Positions 17,020-26,449 of a DNA stretch of 64,000 bases are shown here, one piece after another. The position numbers and the translations under genes are program-made. The stretch lies in contig WNKV01000014.1 in the NCBI GenBank assembly GCA_009720755.1, positions 103,600-167,599 on the forward strand, read 5' to 3'. Within the stretch, counting starts at the first letter, position 1, and every line of letters starts with the position of its first letter. This DNA comes from Rhodoplanes serenus. Its GTDB lineage: Bacteria > Pseudomonadota > Alphaproteobacteria > Rhizobiales > Xanthobacteraceae. Under the pieces are notes generated by a model. The model was not told the origin of the DNA, made no database searches, and was given only the letters and a program-made list of their open reading frames with translations.

Positions 17020-17406
17020 ATGAGCCTCGAGTGCGGGGACAACGAGCCCAGCGAGTTTCGCGGGGGCGACGGTGCGGGGCCTGCGGCCCTGCCTGGCGCC
17101 ACCCCTGCCCGCGTGACCTTCAGCAGGCGGGAGCTGTCCCGCATCCTCGGCCTGTACGGCCGCAAGGTGGCGTCCGGCGAGTGGCGCGACTACGCCATCG
17201 ACTTCCATAAGGACCGGGCGGTCTTCTCGGTGTTCCGCCGCACCACCGAGGTGCCGCTCTATCGGATCGAGAAGAACCCCAGGCTGGCGCGCCGCCAGGG
17301 CGCCTGGCGGGTGGTCTCGGCGACCGGCCTTATCGTCAAGATGGGGCACGAGCTCGACCGCGTGCTGCGCGAGCTCGACAAGGTCAGCCTGCGCGTCGTC
17401 TCCTGA
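17020..17406 (+). CDS. DUF2794 domain-containing protein
   Basis: Small cytosolic protein of 128 residues in a family restricted, to my knowledge, to Alphaproteobacteria and of unknown role. The recognisable core starts at about residue 30 with VTFSRRELSRILGLYGRKVASGEWRD and continues through YAIDFHKDRAVFSVFRRTTEVPLYRIEK. The N-terminal 28 residues are glycine- and alanine-rich and probably disordered. The ATG follows AGGAGGAG, a very strong ribosome site. It converges with the acetyltransferase gene at 17443. Confidence 0.9.
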   Translation: MSLECGDNEPSEFRGGDGAGPAALPGATPARVTFSRRELSRILGLYGRKVASGEWRDYAIDFHKDRAVFSVFRRTTEVPLYRIEKNPRLARRQGAWRVVSATGLIVKMGHELDRVLRELDKVSLRVVS

Positions 17407-17442
17407 TCGGCGTTCCTGCCGGACGATCCTGCCGCGGCGCGA

Positions 17443-17976
17443 TCACGCCGGCAGGGTCGCGGCACCGTCGCCGAGGGAACGCTGCATCAGCACCGAGCCG
17501 AGCCAGCGGCCGTGCTTGAAGCCGACGTTCTCCAGCACCCCGACCAGCCGGAAGCCGGCGTCGCGGTGCAGCTCGATGGAGGCGATGTTCTCGGTGTCGC
17601 CAATCACCGCCACCATCTGACGAAAGCCGCGCGCCTCGCTCTCCAGCAGCAACCGGAACAGCAGCGCGCGGCCGAGCCCCGCCCGGGTGGCGCTCGGCGC
17701 CACGTAGATCGAATCCTCGACGGTCCAGCGGTAGGCCGGGCGCAGCCGGTACGGCCCCGCATAGGCGTAGCCCAGCACGGCGCCGCCGCTCTCGGCGACG
17801 AAGTACGGGTGATCGCTCGCCGCCAGCGCGGTCATCCGCCGCGCGATCTCGGCTTCGTCGGGCGACTCGATCTCGAACGAGGCGGAGCCGGTCCGCACCG
17901 CGTGGGCGTAGATGGCGGTGATGGCCGGAACGTCAGCGGGGGTCGCGGGACGGTAGATCGTCGGCGTCAGGGTCAT
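17443..17976 (-). CDS. GNAT family N-acetyltransferase (phosphinothricin acetyltransferase-like)
   Basis: Transfers acetyl from acetyl-CoA to an amine; close relatives acylate phosphinothricin or methionine sulfone. Of the 177 residues, the N-terminal IYRPATPADVPAITAIYAHAV and GSASFEIESPDEAEIARRM are typical of the PAT/MnaT subgroup. The core has VLGYAYAGPYRLRPAYRWTVEDSIYV, then the acetyl-CoA loop in ATRAGLGRALL and the C-terminal IELHRDAGFRLVGVLENVGFKHGRWL. The ATG at 17976 begins right at the conserved N terminus. The substrate is not known. Confidence 0.88.
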   Translation of the reverse strand: MTLTPTIYRPATPADVPAITAIYAHAVRTGSASFEIESPDEAEIARRMTALAASDHPYFVAESGGAVLGYAYAGPYRLRPAYRWTVEDSIYVAPSATRAGLGRALLFRLLLESEARGFRQMVAVIGDTENIASIELHRDAGFRLVGVLENVGFKHGRWLGSVLMQRSLGDGAATLPA

Positions 17977-18050
17977 GATTCGGGCATGATGGCGGATCGC
18001 AGCATTCGCCGGAAGAGCGTGCCCTCGGTGCGGCATGTCGCCGAAACGGC

Positions 18051-18078
18051 GACGCCCCGGCCGCGGGGCCGGGGCGTC
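18051..18078 (-). terminator. Terminator hairpin after the first Bax-inhibitor-1 gene
   Basis: Perfect 12-base arms GACGCCCCGGCC and GGCCGGGGCGTC with loop GCGG. It lies about 45 bases downstream of the stop of the minus-strand gene at 18122. No long T-run follows. Confidence 0.65.
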
Positions 18079-18121
18079 GGACGGGGCTCGCCTGTGCAGC
18101 GACGGTGTTCCGAGACGGCGG

Positions 18122-18883
18122 TCAGCGACGGTCGCCGACCAGACGCAGCAGCATCAGGAACAGGTTGATGAAGTCGAGGTAGAGCGCGAGCGCCCCCATC
18201 ACGGCCTTGCGGCCGCCTACCGTCCCGTCGTCCATCGGGTCGTACATTTCCTTGATCTTCTGGGTATCCCAGGCGGTGAGCCCGGCGAAGATCAGGACAC
18301 CGGCGACCGACAGCGCCCAGTCGAGCCCGCTCGACTTGAGGAAGATGTTGACCAGGCTGGCGATGATCAGGCCGAACAGGCCCATGATCAGGAACGAGCC
18401 CATCCCGGAGAGATCACGCTGGGTGGTATAGCCCCACAGCGACAACGCGCCGAAGGCCGCCGCCGAGATGAAGAACACCCGGGTGATCGACGCCGCCGTG
18501 TAGACCATGAAGATCGACGCCAGCGACAGGCCGAGCAGGCCCGCATAGACGAAGAACAGCGTGCGGGCGGTGCTCGCCTGGAGCCGCTCGATGCGGAAGC
18601 TCAGATAGAACACGAGGCCGAGCGGGGCCAGCACCAGCACCCACATCAGCGGGCTGCCGAACAGCACCTGGCCGAAGCCGGTGAGGCCGGTGATGTTGCC
18701 GGCCGCGTCGGTGACGGTGGCGAGCTGGAAGGTCAGCCAGGCGGTGATGCCGGTGAGCGCAACGCCACCGGCCATGTAGTTGTACACCGTGATCATGTGG
18801 GCTCGCAGGCCCTGATCCACCGCCACCGCCCTGTCGGCCGGATAGCCGCGGGACGCGACGGTATTGCGATCGAAGTCCGACAT
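18122..18883 (-). CDS. Bax inhibitor-1/YccA family membrane protein (copy 1)
   Basis: Seven-helix inner-membrane protein of the BI-1 family. Bacterial members are pH-sensitive calcium leak channels or interact with FtsH; the function here is inferred. The 253 residues begin MSDFDRNTVASRG and then show seven hydrophobic segments from about residue 33. Family hallmarks are FFISAAAFGALSLWGYTTQRDLSGMGSF, FAGLTAWDTQKIKEMYD with its conserved acidic residue, and ALALYLDFINLFLMLLRL at the end. It has its own terminator and lies directly downstream of a close paralogue (19158-19979), which indicates a tandem duplication. Confidence 0.93.
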   Translation of the reverse strand: MSDFDRNTVASRGYPADRAVAVDQGLRAHMITVYNYMAGGVALTGITAWLTFQLATVTDAAGNITGLTGFGQVLFGSPLMWVLVLAPLGLVFYLSFRIERLQASTARTLFFVYAGLLGLSLASIFMVYTAASITRVFFISAAAFGALSLWGYTTQRDLSGMGSFLIMGLFGLIIASLVNIFLKSSGLDWALSVAGVLIFAGLTAWDTQKIKEMYDPMDDGTVGGRKAVMGALALYLDFINLFLMLLRLVGDRR

Positions 18884-19097
18884 GGGGGAAGATCCTTTCG
18901 TCCACCCGCGGGCAGGCGCGGGGTTGCCTGCCGCAACAAACCGCCCTCAATGTAGGACGGACCGATGGCCGCGAGAAGACCGCCACGGCACCGCCCCGCA
19001 TGACAAATTCGACATCATGGTGCGGCGACCGCCTGTGGCGGGGGCCGGCGGCGACGGCAGCACCGAGACGGGCGCTCCGGTCGAACCCAAAAACAAG

Positions 19098-19119
19098 CCG
19101 GGGCCGCATGCGGCCCCGG
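19098..19119 (-). terminator. Rho-independent terminator after the second Bax-inhibitor-1 gene
   Basis: A perfect 22-base palindrome (arms CCGGGGCCGC and GCGGCCCCGG around AT) is followed on the minus strand by TTGTTTTT. It lies about 40 bases after the stop at 19158. Confidence 0.85.
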
Positions 19120-19157
19120 TCGACGTCGATCCCTCGATCTTCCGATCGGTCGCTCGA

Positions 19158-19979
19158 TCACTCCTCGCGCTGGCCGAGAAGCTGGAGCAGCAGGGTGAAC
19201 AGGTTGATGAAGTCCAGGTAGAGCGACAGCGCCCCCATGATGGCCGACCGCTCCAGCACGTCGCCCTCCATGGCGCCGTAGATGTACTCGTTCTTCAGCC
19301 GCTGGGTGTCGTAGGCGGTGAGGCCCGCGAACACCAGCACGCCGACCATCGAGATCACCCACTGGAGCATGGTGCTGCCGAGGAAGATGTTCACCAGGCT
19401 CGCGATGATGATGCCGAACAGGCCCATGATCAGGAACGAGCCCATGCCGGTCAGATCACGCTGGGTGGTGTAGCCCCACAGCGACAGCGCCCCGAAGGTC
19501 GCGGCCGTGATGAAGAACACGCGCACCACCGAGGTGCCGGTGAACACCATGAAGATCGAGCCGAGCGACAGGCCGACCAGCGCGGCGTAGAGCCAGAACA
19601 GCACCTGCGCGGTGGCCGGACGCATCCGCTCGACGCCGAAGCTGAGCGCGAACACGAGGCCGAGCGGCGCCAGCATGATCACCCACTTGAGCGGGCTCAC
19701 GTAAACGGTGTAGCCGATCTGCGTGAGGTACATGCCTCCACGCATCATCATCGGCACCTCGACGCCGTTGCGCATCACCTTGGCGGCGCTCGCGGCGTCT
19801 CCGGTCACCGACAGCATGTACATGCCGAGTGCGGCGAAGCCGGTGATCGCGAGCCCGAGCACCATGTAGTTGTAGACGCGCAGCATGTAGGCGCGCAGGC
19901 CGACATCGATGGCGGCCGCCTCGGCCCGCGAGAGGGTGCCGTAGGGCGCGCCGATGGTGTTCCGCTCGTAGTCCGACAT
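19158..19979 (-). CDS. Bax inhibitor-1/YccA family membrane protein (copy 2)
   Basis: Paralogue of the gene at 18122. The 273 residues begin MSDYERNTIGAPYG and have seven membrane helices. The two proteins share near-identical segments such as FGALSLWGYTTQRDL, GMGSFLIMGLFG and LYLDFINLF. Copy 2 has an extra loop of about 20 residues after the second helix (GVEVPMMMRGGMYLTQIGY). FAGLTAYDTQRLKNEY carries the conserved acidic residue. It has its own terminator, and a TATAAT sequence lies on the minus strand at 20074-20069, so it is probably transcribed separately from copy 1. Confidence 0.93.
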   Translation of the reverse strand: MSDYERNTIGAPYGTLSRAEAAAIDVGLRAYMLRVYNYMVLGLAITGFAALGMYMLSVTGDAASAAKVMRNGVEVPMMMRGGMYLTQIGYTVYVSPLKWVIMLAPLGLVFALSFGVERMRPATAQVLFWLYAALVGLSLGSIFMVFTGTSVVRVFFITAATFGALSLWGYTTQRDLTGMGSFLIMGLFGIIIASLVNIFLGSTMLQWVISMVGVLVFAGLTAYDTQRLKNEYIYGAMEGDVLERSAIMGALSLYLDFINLFTLLLQLLGQREE

Positions 19980-20068
19980 CGTCGAACCCCCTTTTCGTGT
20001 TGTCCACTCGTGTTGTCGCTCGTGCCGCGGTGTGGTCCCGCGGTTGGAGCCTCGGTGTTTACTTGCAC

Positions 20069-20074
20069 ATTATA
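20069..20074 (-). promoter_or_regulatory. Possible -10 box upstream of Bax-inhibitor-1 copy 2
   Basis: TATAAT on the minus strand, about 90 bases before the ATG at 19979, in a locally A+T-richer patch. No good -35 hexamer is visible at the right distance. Confidence 0.3.
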
Positions 20075-20197
20075 TGCGTCCGATCTGCGGATCGCGTCGG
20101 CGACGGATTGTCGCGCGGCGTAAATTTCGCAGTCCGGACCAGCATTTGCGGAGCGGCTAGTTGTCGCAAAGACGACGGGAAGGAAGACTCCGGACGG

Positions 20198-22774
20198 TTA
20201 AAGACGTCTCAATACCGCGGCCGGCTTGCGGCCCAGCGCCGCCACCGTCCCGATCAGCCCGCAGGCGACCGTGACGGCGAGGGCCGCGAGGGCCGCGGCC
20301 ATCGCTGGACCGGCCTGCCAGACATAGGGCAGCGACATCAGGTCGGTCACCACCCGCCATCCGGCGATCGAGCCGGCGGCGACACCGAACAGAACCGCGG
20401 CGGCGCCGATCAGCAGGTACTCCAGCAAATAGACGGCGACAAGCTGTCGTCGCGAGGCACCGAGCGTCTTCAGCACCACAGCGTCGTAGACGCGATGGCG
20501 GTGGCCGGCCGCGAGGGCGCCGGCGAGCACCAGAACGGCCGACACCAAGGTGATGCCGCTCGCCCCCTGCACGGCCCGGACGAGATTGCCGACGACGCGC
20601 CCCGCCTGATCGAGCGCATCCTTGACGGGCACCGGGGTGACGCTCGGCCACGCCTGCGCCACCGCGTTCAGCAGCGCCGCCTCCGCGGCCGGCGTGCCGC
20701 CGTCCGCGAACGTCACGGTGGCAATGTCGGTGTGCGGCGCGCCCGCAAAGGCGCCGGGCGAGAACACCAGCACGAAGTTGATGCCGAGCGACTGCCAGTC
20801 GACCGTGCGCAGATTGGCGATGCGCGCCGTGATGTTGCGGCCGAGCACATTGACCGTGACGGTGTCGCCGATCGAAACGCCGATGCCCTCGGCGATCTTC
20901 TTCTCCAGCGACAGCAGCGGCGGCCCGCGATAGTCGGCCCCCCACCAGTCGCCGGCGACGACGCGCGAGCCGGCCGGCACCGCGGTCGCGTAGGTGATGC
21001 CGCGGTCGCCGTGCAGCGCCCAGCTCGCATCCGGCCGCACCTTCAGGTCCTCGGCGCGCACGCCGTTGGCGGCGACGATGCGACCGCGCAGCATCGGGAC
21101 CCGTTCGAGCCGCGCGCCGGGCGCCTGCGCCGTCACCAGCGCATCGAAGCGCGGCGCCTCGGCGCTCGGGATGTCGAGGAAGAAGAAGGACGGCGCCCGC
21201 TCGGGCAGCGCCGCGGTGAACTGCCGCCGCAGGTTGCCGTCGATCTCCAAGAGCGTCACCAGGAGCGCCATGCCGAGACCGAGCGAGATGACGACGGTCG
21301 GGGTCAGCGCCGCCGGCCGGTGGACGTTGGCGACGGCGAGCCGCAGCACCGCCGAGCGCGACCGCGGGGCGCGGCGCGCCAGCGCCATCACGCCGCTGGC
21401 GACGAGGCGCAGCAGCAGCAGCACCGCGACCGCGGCGGCGACGAACACGGCGGCGACGCGACGGTCGAAGGACGCCCCGATCGCCAGTGCCGCGAGCGCT
21501 ACGCCCGACAGGACCGCGACGGCGACGTAGCGGCGCCGCGGCCGCCGCGGATCGGGCGCCACGGCATCACGAAACAGCGCCGAGACCGGCACGTCGTGGG
21601 CGCGGCCGAGCGGCCAGGCCGAGAAGGTCACCGCGGTGAGCAGCCCGTAGAGCAGCGCCAGCGCCAGAATGTCGGGATGCAGCGACGGGGCGAGCGGCAG
21701 CGGCAGCAGCGCGCCGAGCGCCGCCGACAGGCCGAACGGCAACGCCGCGCCGAGCGCCACGCCGATCACGCCGCCGAATGCCGCCAGCAGGAGGATCTGC
21801 GCGAAGTAGAGCGCCACCACCTGGCCGCCGGAGGCGCCGAGCGCCTTGAAGGTCGCGATGGTGTCGCGCTTGCGGTCGAGATAGTGGCGGGTCGCGTTGG
21901 CGACGCCGACGCCGCCGACCAGCAGCGCGGTGAGGCCGACGAGCGTCAGGAACTGGGTGAAGCGGTCGATGTTGCGCTCGAGCTGCGGCGAGGCGTTGGC
22001 GCTCGCCCGGATGTCCCAGCCGGCATCGGGGAAGCGGCGATTGGCCACATCGGTGAGGGCATCGGCACGGCCGGCCGGGTCGGGTTCGGCGAGGCGCAGC
22101 CGGTAGAGCCAGCGCACCAGGCTGCCGGGCTGGAGCAGGCTGCTCGCCCGCAAGGCGTCGTCGCTCACCATCAGGCGCGGCCCGAAGCCGACGCCGCCGG
22201 CGAGCCGATCGGGCTCGCGCCCCACGGTTCCACGCAGCACCAGCGTCGCGGTGCCGACGGTGACGCGGTCACCGATCGCAAGGCCGAGGCGGGCGAGCAG
22301 CAGCGGATCGGCGACCGCCCCGAAGGCGTCGCCGTCACGGCCGAGCAGCGCGCCGAGCGGCGCCGGTGGCTCGGTCTCGACCGCGCCGTAGAGCGGATAG
22401 GCGGCATCGACCGCCTTCAGCTCGACCAGCGCCGAGCGGCCGTCGCCGGTGCGGGCGAGCGCCCGCAGGGCCGCCGCCACCGAGAGATCGCCGGACGCCG
22501 CCATGAAGGCGCGCTCGGCCTCGCTCGCCTCGCGCTGCACCAGCGTGAAGGAGAGATCGCCGCCGAGGATCGCCCGGCCCTGCCGGCCGATGCCGTCGGT
22601 GAGGCTGCGCGACACCGAGGCGACGCCCGCGATGGTCATCACCCCGAGCGCCATGCAGGCGATGAACACGCCGAAGCCCGAGAGGCCGCCGCGCAGGTCG
22701 CGTAGCGCCAGGCGGGCGAGCAGCGGCCAGCGGCGTGCCGGCGGACGCCCGGATCGGCCGGCCGGGTCCCTCAT
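20198..22774 (-). CDS. ABC transporter permease, YbbP-type (FtsX/MacB-like, two FtsX domains)
   Basis: Inner-membrane subunit of a putative lipid- or lipoprotein-type export system. The 858 residues have a first membrane helix at about 28-50 (GFGVFIACMALGVMTIAGV), a large periplasmic domain, then FtsX-type helix groups at about 275-400 and 730-850. YLDRKRDTIATFKALGASGGQVVALYF and YDAVVLKTLGASRRQLVAVYLLEYLL are the coupling helices that contact the ATPase. The start ATG overlaps the stop of the ATPase gene (ATGA at 22774-22771), so the two are coupled. Extension of the frame beyond 22774 is only antisense to the ATPase gene. Confidence 0.92.
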   Translation of the reverse strand: MRDPAGRSGRPPARRWPLLARLALRDLRGGLSGFGVFIACMALGVMTIAGVASVSRSLTDGIGRQGRAILGGDLSFTLVQREASEAERAFMAASGDLSVAAALRALARTGDGRSALVELKAVDAAYPLYGAVETEPPAPLGALLGRDGDAFGAVADPLLLARLGLAIGDRVTVGTATLVLRGTVGREPDRLAGGVGFGPRLMVSDDALRASSLLQPGSLVRWLYRLRLAEPDPAGRADALTDVANRRFPDAGWDIRASANASPQLERNIDRFTQFLTLVGLTALLVGGVGVANATRHYLDRKRDTIATFKALGASGGQVVALYFAQILLLAAFGGVIGVALGAALPFGLSAALGALLPLPLAPSLHPDILALALLYGLLTAVTFSAWPLGRAHDVPVSALFRDAVAPDPRRPRRRYVAVAVLSGVALAALAIGASFDRRVAAVFVAAAVAVLLLLRLVASGVMALARRAPRSRSAVLRLAVANVHRPAALTPTVVISLGLGMALLVTLLEIDGNLRRQFTAALPERAPSFFFLDIPSAEAPRFDALVTAQAPGARLERVPMLRGRIVAANGVRAEDLKVRPDASWALHGDRGITYATAVPAGSRVVAGDWWGADYRGPPLLSLEKKIAEGIGVSIGDTVTVNVLGRNITARIANLRTVDWQSLGINFVLVFSPGAFAGAPHTDIATVTFADGGTPAAEAALLNAVAQAWPSVTPVPVKDALDQAGRVVGNLVRAVQGASGITLVSAVLVLAGALAAGHRHRVYDAVVLKTLGASRRQLVAVYLLEYLLIGAAAVLFGVAAGSIAGWRVVTDLMSLPYVWQAGPAMAAALAALAVTVACGLIGTVAALGRKPAAVLRRL

Positions 22775-23532
22775 GGCAGCGCCGGCTGGCTGGCCGGAGA
22801 ACCGCCGGGCGTTGCGCCGGAGCCGGCAACCGGCTCGATGCGGCCGGAGCGCATGCGCACCACGCGGTCGCAGCGCGCCGCGAGGCTCGCGTCGTGGGTG
22901 ACCAGCACCAGCGTCATGCCGCGCTCGGCCTGGCCGGCGAACATCAGATCGACGATGCCGCGTCCGGTCGCCTCGTCGAGATTGCCGGTCGGCTCGTCGG
23001 CGACCAGGATCGACGGGGACGGCGCCAGCGCCCGGGCGAGCGCGACGCGCTGCTGCTCGCCGCCGGAGAGCTGGGACGGGTAGTGGCCGAGCCGATCGCC
23101 GAGGCCGACCGCGGCGAGCTCGGCGCGGGCGACCGCCGCGGCGTCGGCACGGCCGGCCAGCTCCAGCGGCACCGCGACGTTCTCCAGCGCCGTCATGGTC
23201 GGGATCAGGTGGAAGGACTGGAACACGATGCCGACGCGGCGGCCGCGGAAGCGCGCCAGCGCGTCCTCGTCGAGGCTGCCGAGATCGGTGCCGTCGACCA
23301 CCACGCGGCCGGCGTCCGGCCGCTCCAGGCCCGCCATCACCATCAGCAGCGTCGATTTGCCCGAGCCCGACGGGCCGGTGAGGCCGACTGCCTCGCCACG
23401 CCCTATATCCAGGGTGATGTGCTTGAGGATGTGGACCCGCGCCGCATCCCGGCCGAGGGCGAGATCGACCCCGGCGAGCGAGATGGCGGGTGCGAGGGAA
23501 GCAGGAATGATCGTCGGATTGCTGTCGTCCAT
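22771..23532 (-). CDS. ABC transporter ATP-binding protein, YbbA/LolD-type
   Basis: ATPase partner of the downstream permease. The 253 residues contain Walker [10 protein letters not shown] (about 53-61), the Q-loop in [20 protein letters not shown], signature QLSGGEQQR and Walker [13 protein letters not shown], then the H-loop VLVTHD. The KST/NLD pattern and compact size place it in the MacB/LolD/YbbA group. The start is ATG at 23532. It is divergent from a TesA-like esterase gene, the same layout as tesA-ybbA-ybbP of E. coli, so a role in lipid or lipoprotein handling is plausible. Confidence 0.93.
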   Translation of the reverse strand: MDDSNPTIIPASLAPAISLAGVDLALGRDAARVHILKHITLDIGRGEAVGLTGPSGSGKSTLLMVMAGLERPDAGRVVVDGTDLGSLDEDALARFRGRRVGIVFQSFHLIPTMTALENVAVPLELAGRADAAAVARAELAAVGLGDRLGHYPSQLSGGEQQRVALARALAPSPSILVADEPTGNLDEATGRGIVDLMFAGQAERGMTLVLVTHDASLAARCDRVVRMRSGRIEPVAGSGATPGGSPASQPALP

Positions 23533-23728
23533 CGTCGGGCGTCGTCTGGGGTCCTGGCTCGGCGTGCTCTGGTCGGGCGTGCTCGGGTCGGGCGTGCTGT
23601 GGCGGCACGGGCTTCGGTCGCGCCCGGACGCCGCGGGCGCCGGCCGCGCCGCATGGTCGCCGCCGCGACGGCGGTCCCCCTCATATGGGGCGTGGAGCCG
23701 CAGGGTCCAGCCGGCCCGCGGTGCTCCG

Positions 23729-24421
23729 GTGCCGGCCCTCGCGGTCACGGGTGCCCTCGCGGTCACGGGCGCGCTGGCGCTCGGCCTCGCCCTCCCGGCG
23801 GGGGCGACCGGGGGCGGCGGCGCCGAGGGGCGGCCGCCGCTGCGCATCGTGGCGCTCGGCGACTCGCTGGTCGCCGGCTACGGCCTGCCGCCCGGCGAGG
23901 CGTTCCCGGTGCGGCTCCAGCAGGCTCTCGCGGCGAACGGTCGCAGCGGCGGCCGGGCGGTCGAGATCGTCAATGCCGGGGTGTCGGGTGACACCGCCTC
24001 GGACGGGCTCGCCCGGCTCGACTGGGCGGTGGGCGACGACGCCGATGCCGTGATGGTCGAGCTCGGCGCCAACGACGCCCTGCGCGGCATCGACCCGGCG
24101 GTCACCCGCAAGGCGCTCGACGAGATTCTGCGCCGGCTCGCCGCCCGCGGCCTGCCGGTTCTGCTGGTCGGCATGCAGGCGCCGCCCAACATGGGGCCGG
24201 CCTACAAGCAGGCGTTCGACGCCATCTATCCGGAGCTGGCCGCCGCCCACGGCGTGCCGCTGGTGCCGTTCTTCCTGGACGGGGTGGCGGCCGAGCGGGC
24301 CCTCAACCAGCGCGACGGCATCCACCCCAATGCCGAGGGCGTGCGGACGATCGTGTCCCGCGTGCTGCCCCAGGTCGAGGAGCTGGTGGCCCGCGCCGCC
24401 GCCCGCCGCGACCGCTCCTGA
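23729..24421 (+). CDS. Arylesterase / TesA-like SGNH hydrolase
   Basis: Periplasmic esterase or lysophospholipase of the GDSL/SGNH family. Block I is [15 protein letters not shown] with the catalytic Ser. Block III is [12 protein letters not shown], with Asn completing the oxyanion hole. Block V is [11 protein letters not shown], supplying Asp and His. The start is uncertain: I chose GTG 23729, which gives 230 residues with a leader [22 protein letters not shown]. An in-frame ATG at 23507 has a possible ribosome site but would overlap the divergent ATPase gene. The pairing with YbbA/YbbP mirrors the tesA locus of E. coli. Confidence 0.82.
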   Translation: MPALAVTGALAVTGALALGLALPAGATGGGGAEGRPPLRIVALGDSLVAGYGLPPGEAFPVRLQQALAANGRSGGRAVEIVNAGVSGDTASDGLARLDWAVGDDADAVMVELGANDALRGIDPAVTRKALDEILRRLAARGLPVLLVGMQAPPNMGPAYKQAFDAIYPELAAAHGVPLVPFFLDGVAAERALNQRDGIHPNAEGVRTIVSRVLPQVEELVARAAARRDRS

Positions 24422-24489
24422 ACCCGGCCCCGGGCCATGCCGGCCCGGCGCCACTCCTGTTTCCGTGCCGCCCCGTCCGAGAGATCGCC

Positions 24490-25050
24490 ATGCCCCGCCT
24501 GTTCACCGCTCTCGAAATCCCGCCCGCCGTCCGCGACGCCCTCGCGGCCTTGCGCGGCGGCCTGCCCGGCGCCCGCTGGGTCGAGCCGGAGAGCTACCAC
24601 GTCACTCTGCGCTTCCTCGGCGATATCGACGACGCCATGGCCCGTGACGTCGCCGCGGAGCTGGACGGCATCGACCGGCCCGCCTTCGATCTCGCGCTCG
24701 CCGGACTCGACGCCTTCGGGGGCCGCAAGCCGCGGGCGGTGTTCGCGGCGGTCGCCCCCAACCCGGCTCTCGTCGAGCTGCACGCCGAGCACGAGCGGCT
24801 GATGCGGCGCATCGGCCTTCCCGCCGAAAGCCGCAAGTTTTCGCCCCACGTCACCCTGGCGCGGCTGCGCGACGCGACCTCCCGGCAGGTCGCCGACTAT
24901 CTGGCGCTCCGCGGCGGCTTCCGGGCCGGCCCGTTCCGGGTGGAGCGCTTCGTGCTGATGTCGTCGCGCGCCTCGGTGGGCGGCGGTCCCTATGTGGTGG
25001 AGGCCGACTATCCGCTGGCCAGCCCGGCGACCGCCGGGGCGGAAGACTGA
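24490..25050 (+). CDS. thpR: RNA 2',3'-cyclic phosphodiesterase
   Basis: 2H phosphoesterase (LigT family) that opens 2',3'-cyclic phosphates to 2'-phosphates, in the cytosol. Of the 186 residues, the two catalytic HxT motifs are HVTLRFLG at about 37 and HVTLARLRD at about 119. The N-terminal RLFTALEIPPAVRDAL and C-terminal VERFVLMSSR are the usual family ends. It lies 68 bases after the esterase gene on the same strand, so joint transcription is possible. Confidence 0.93.
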   Translation: MPRLFTALEIPPAVRDALAALRGGLPGARWVEPESYHVTLRFLGDIDDAMARDVAAELDGIDRPAFDLALAGLDAFGGRKPRAVFAAVAPNPALVELHAEHERLMRRIGLPAESRKFSPHVTLARLRDATSRQVADYLALRGGFRAGPFRVERFVLMSSRASVGGGPYVVEADYPLASPATAGAED

Positions 25051-25062
25051 CGGCGTTCCCGA

Positions 25063-25425
25063 TCAGGCGGCCCGATCGATCACCTGGCCGGGCTCGCCCC
25101 CGGCCGCCTTCAGCCGCTCCGCGATCGCCTTGGCGATCAGCTCCTCGATCGGGCCGCGGTCCTTCGGCTCCATGGCGGCGAGCGCCTCCTCGGTCAGGCC
25201 GAGCTGCTTCAGCACCTGCTCGCGCAGCCGCTCGATCGGGGTCTTGCGGATCTCCTTCAGGAAATCGGCCTCGACGTCGCGCGCCGGCCGCCGCTTCGAC
25301 GTCCCCGCCTGGTCCGCCGCCCCGGTCGTCGCGGCCGCAGGCGTCCCGGCCGCAGGTGTCGCGGCGGCCCGCGCGGGCGCCGCAGAAGACACCCCGAAGC
25401 TCCCGATCCCGGCCATCGTGGACAT
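25063..25425 (-). CDS. Conserved-type hypothetical protein (120 aa)
   Basis: No named family recognised. The first 45 residues are alanine-, threonine- and proline-rich and probably disordered. The rest is charged and helical, with VEADFLKEIRKTPIERLREQ, LKQLGLTEEALAAM and IEELIAKAIAERLKAAGG, a pattern I associate with small rhizobial hypothetical proteins. The start at ATG 25425 is favoured by GGAGGG five bases upstream; an ATG at 25437 overlaps that site. It converges with thpR, with 12 bases between the stops. Confidence 0.65.
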   Translation of the reverse strand: MSTMAGIGSFGVSSAAPARAAATPAAGTPAAATTGAADQAGTSKRRPARDVEADFLKEIRKTPIERLREQVLKQLGLTEEALAAMEPKDRGPIEELIAKAIAERLKAAGGEPGQVIDRAA

Positions 25426-25623
25426 GTCGCCCTCCATCCCGTCCGAGACCCGGGATGCAAGGACGAAGCCACTGGCTATGCAGCGGAAAACACTGGCTCC
25501 GGCGACCGCGCAAACGAGCGCCGACCGGGTCGACCTTGCCGATCCGGCAGAATTGGCCGGGTCACGGGACCGGATCGGGAGGCGGGCGCCGCGCCCGGCT
25601 GCGGCGAGCGGCCGGGGCGCGCC

Positions 25624-26217
25624 CTACTCGGCGGGCGAGGGCTTGGTCGGCTTCAGCAGCCGCGACTGGAGGTCGAAGCAGGCGGCCGCGAAGCTGTGGC
25701 CATCGGTGACCAGCTCCTGCATCACCGACAGCGGCGTGGGGCGCGGGTTCTGCATCTTGCCCACGACGGTGCCGAAATCGAACGACAGCTCGGCCTCGAA
25801 CTTGCGGGCGAGCTGCTGCATGCGCTGGTTCTCGGACAGGCAGTTGACGTGCAGCAGCTTGACGCCACGGTTGCGCGCCACCAGCAGGCAGCGCTCCAGC
25901 AGGGCCGAGCCGACCCCGTGGCTCTGCCACGGCTTCTCGACGCTGAACGCCGCCTCCGCCTCGTCGCCATGGCCCGGGCCGAGCATCCGCAGGTCCGCGG
26001 CGCCACGGAGAATGCCGTCGACGAAGAAGCCGTGAATCACGATGTCGGGGCCATGGGAGGCATCGGCGTAGCTGCGGATCATCTCGTCCGAGACGCCGCC
26101 GCCGAAGCGGCTGCGGCGGCTCTCGGCGTCGAGGCGCAGCAGATGGTCCCGATAGGCGTGGGCCTCGATGGGCCAGAGTTTGCGGATCAGTCCGCCTTCG
26201 ATGAATACTTCCTGCAT
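25624..26217 (-). CDS. GNAT family N-acetyltransferase
   Basis: Acetyltransferase-fold protein of 197 residues. The N-terminal LIRKLWPIEAHAYRDHLLRLDAESRRSRFGG-type segment is seen in a rhizobial GNAT subgroup. The acetyl-CoA-binding part is AAFSVEKPWQSHGVGSALLERCL, with the loop QSHGVG, followed by HVNCLSENQRMQQLARKF. The C-terminal 45 residues extend past the core. The substrate is unknown. The 230 bases upstream before zapE show no gene. Confidence 0.82.
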   Translation of the reverse strand: MQEVFIEGGLIRKLWPIEAHAYRDHLLRLDAESRRSRFGGGVSDEMIRSYADASHGPDIVIHGFFVDGILRGAADLRMLGPGHGDEAEAAFSVEKPWQSHGVGSALLERCLLVARNRGVKLLHVNCLSENQRMQQLARKFEAELSFDFGTVVGKMQNPRPTPLSVMQELVTDGHSFAAACFDLQSRLLKPTKPSPAE

Positions 26218-26449
26218 TCCGGGGGATCTCCTGCGCTGTGCGCGTCTCTCGAAATCGGTCCCCGAACGTTTCCCCTCCCGCGTGGAGCCGAGCCGTGGCC
26301 CCTATGGGTCATGTTGCACCGCAATATGGTGCTCGTGCGACTCGATTCCAGGGGAGGAGTATGGCGGCACCGACGCACACCGATTTGATCCAGCGTAAAG
26401 CGCGAGACGAATTCGGCTGTCGCGCCCGCGTTGTAGACTAAAGTCGTAG

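Noticed and set aside
20198..23608. A single 1,136-codon frame covering permease and ATPase region
   Set aside because: Only the part from 22774 encodes the permease. The upstream part is out of frame with the ATPase motifs and low in sense.
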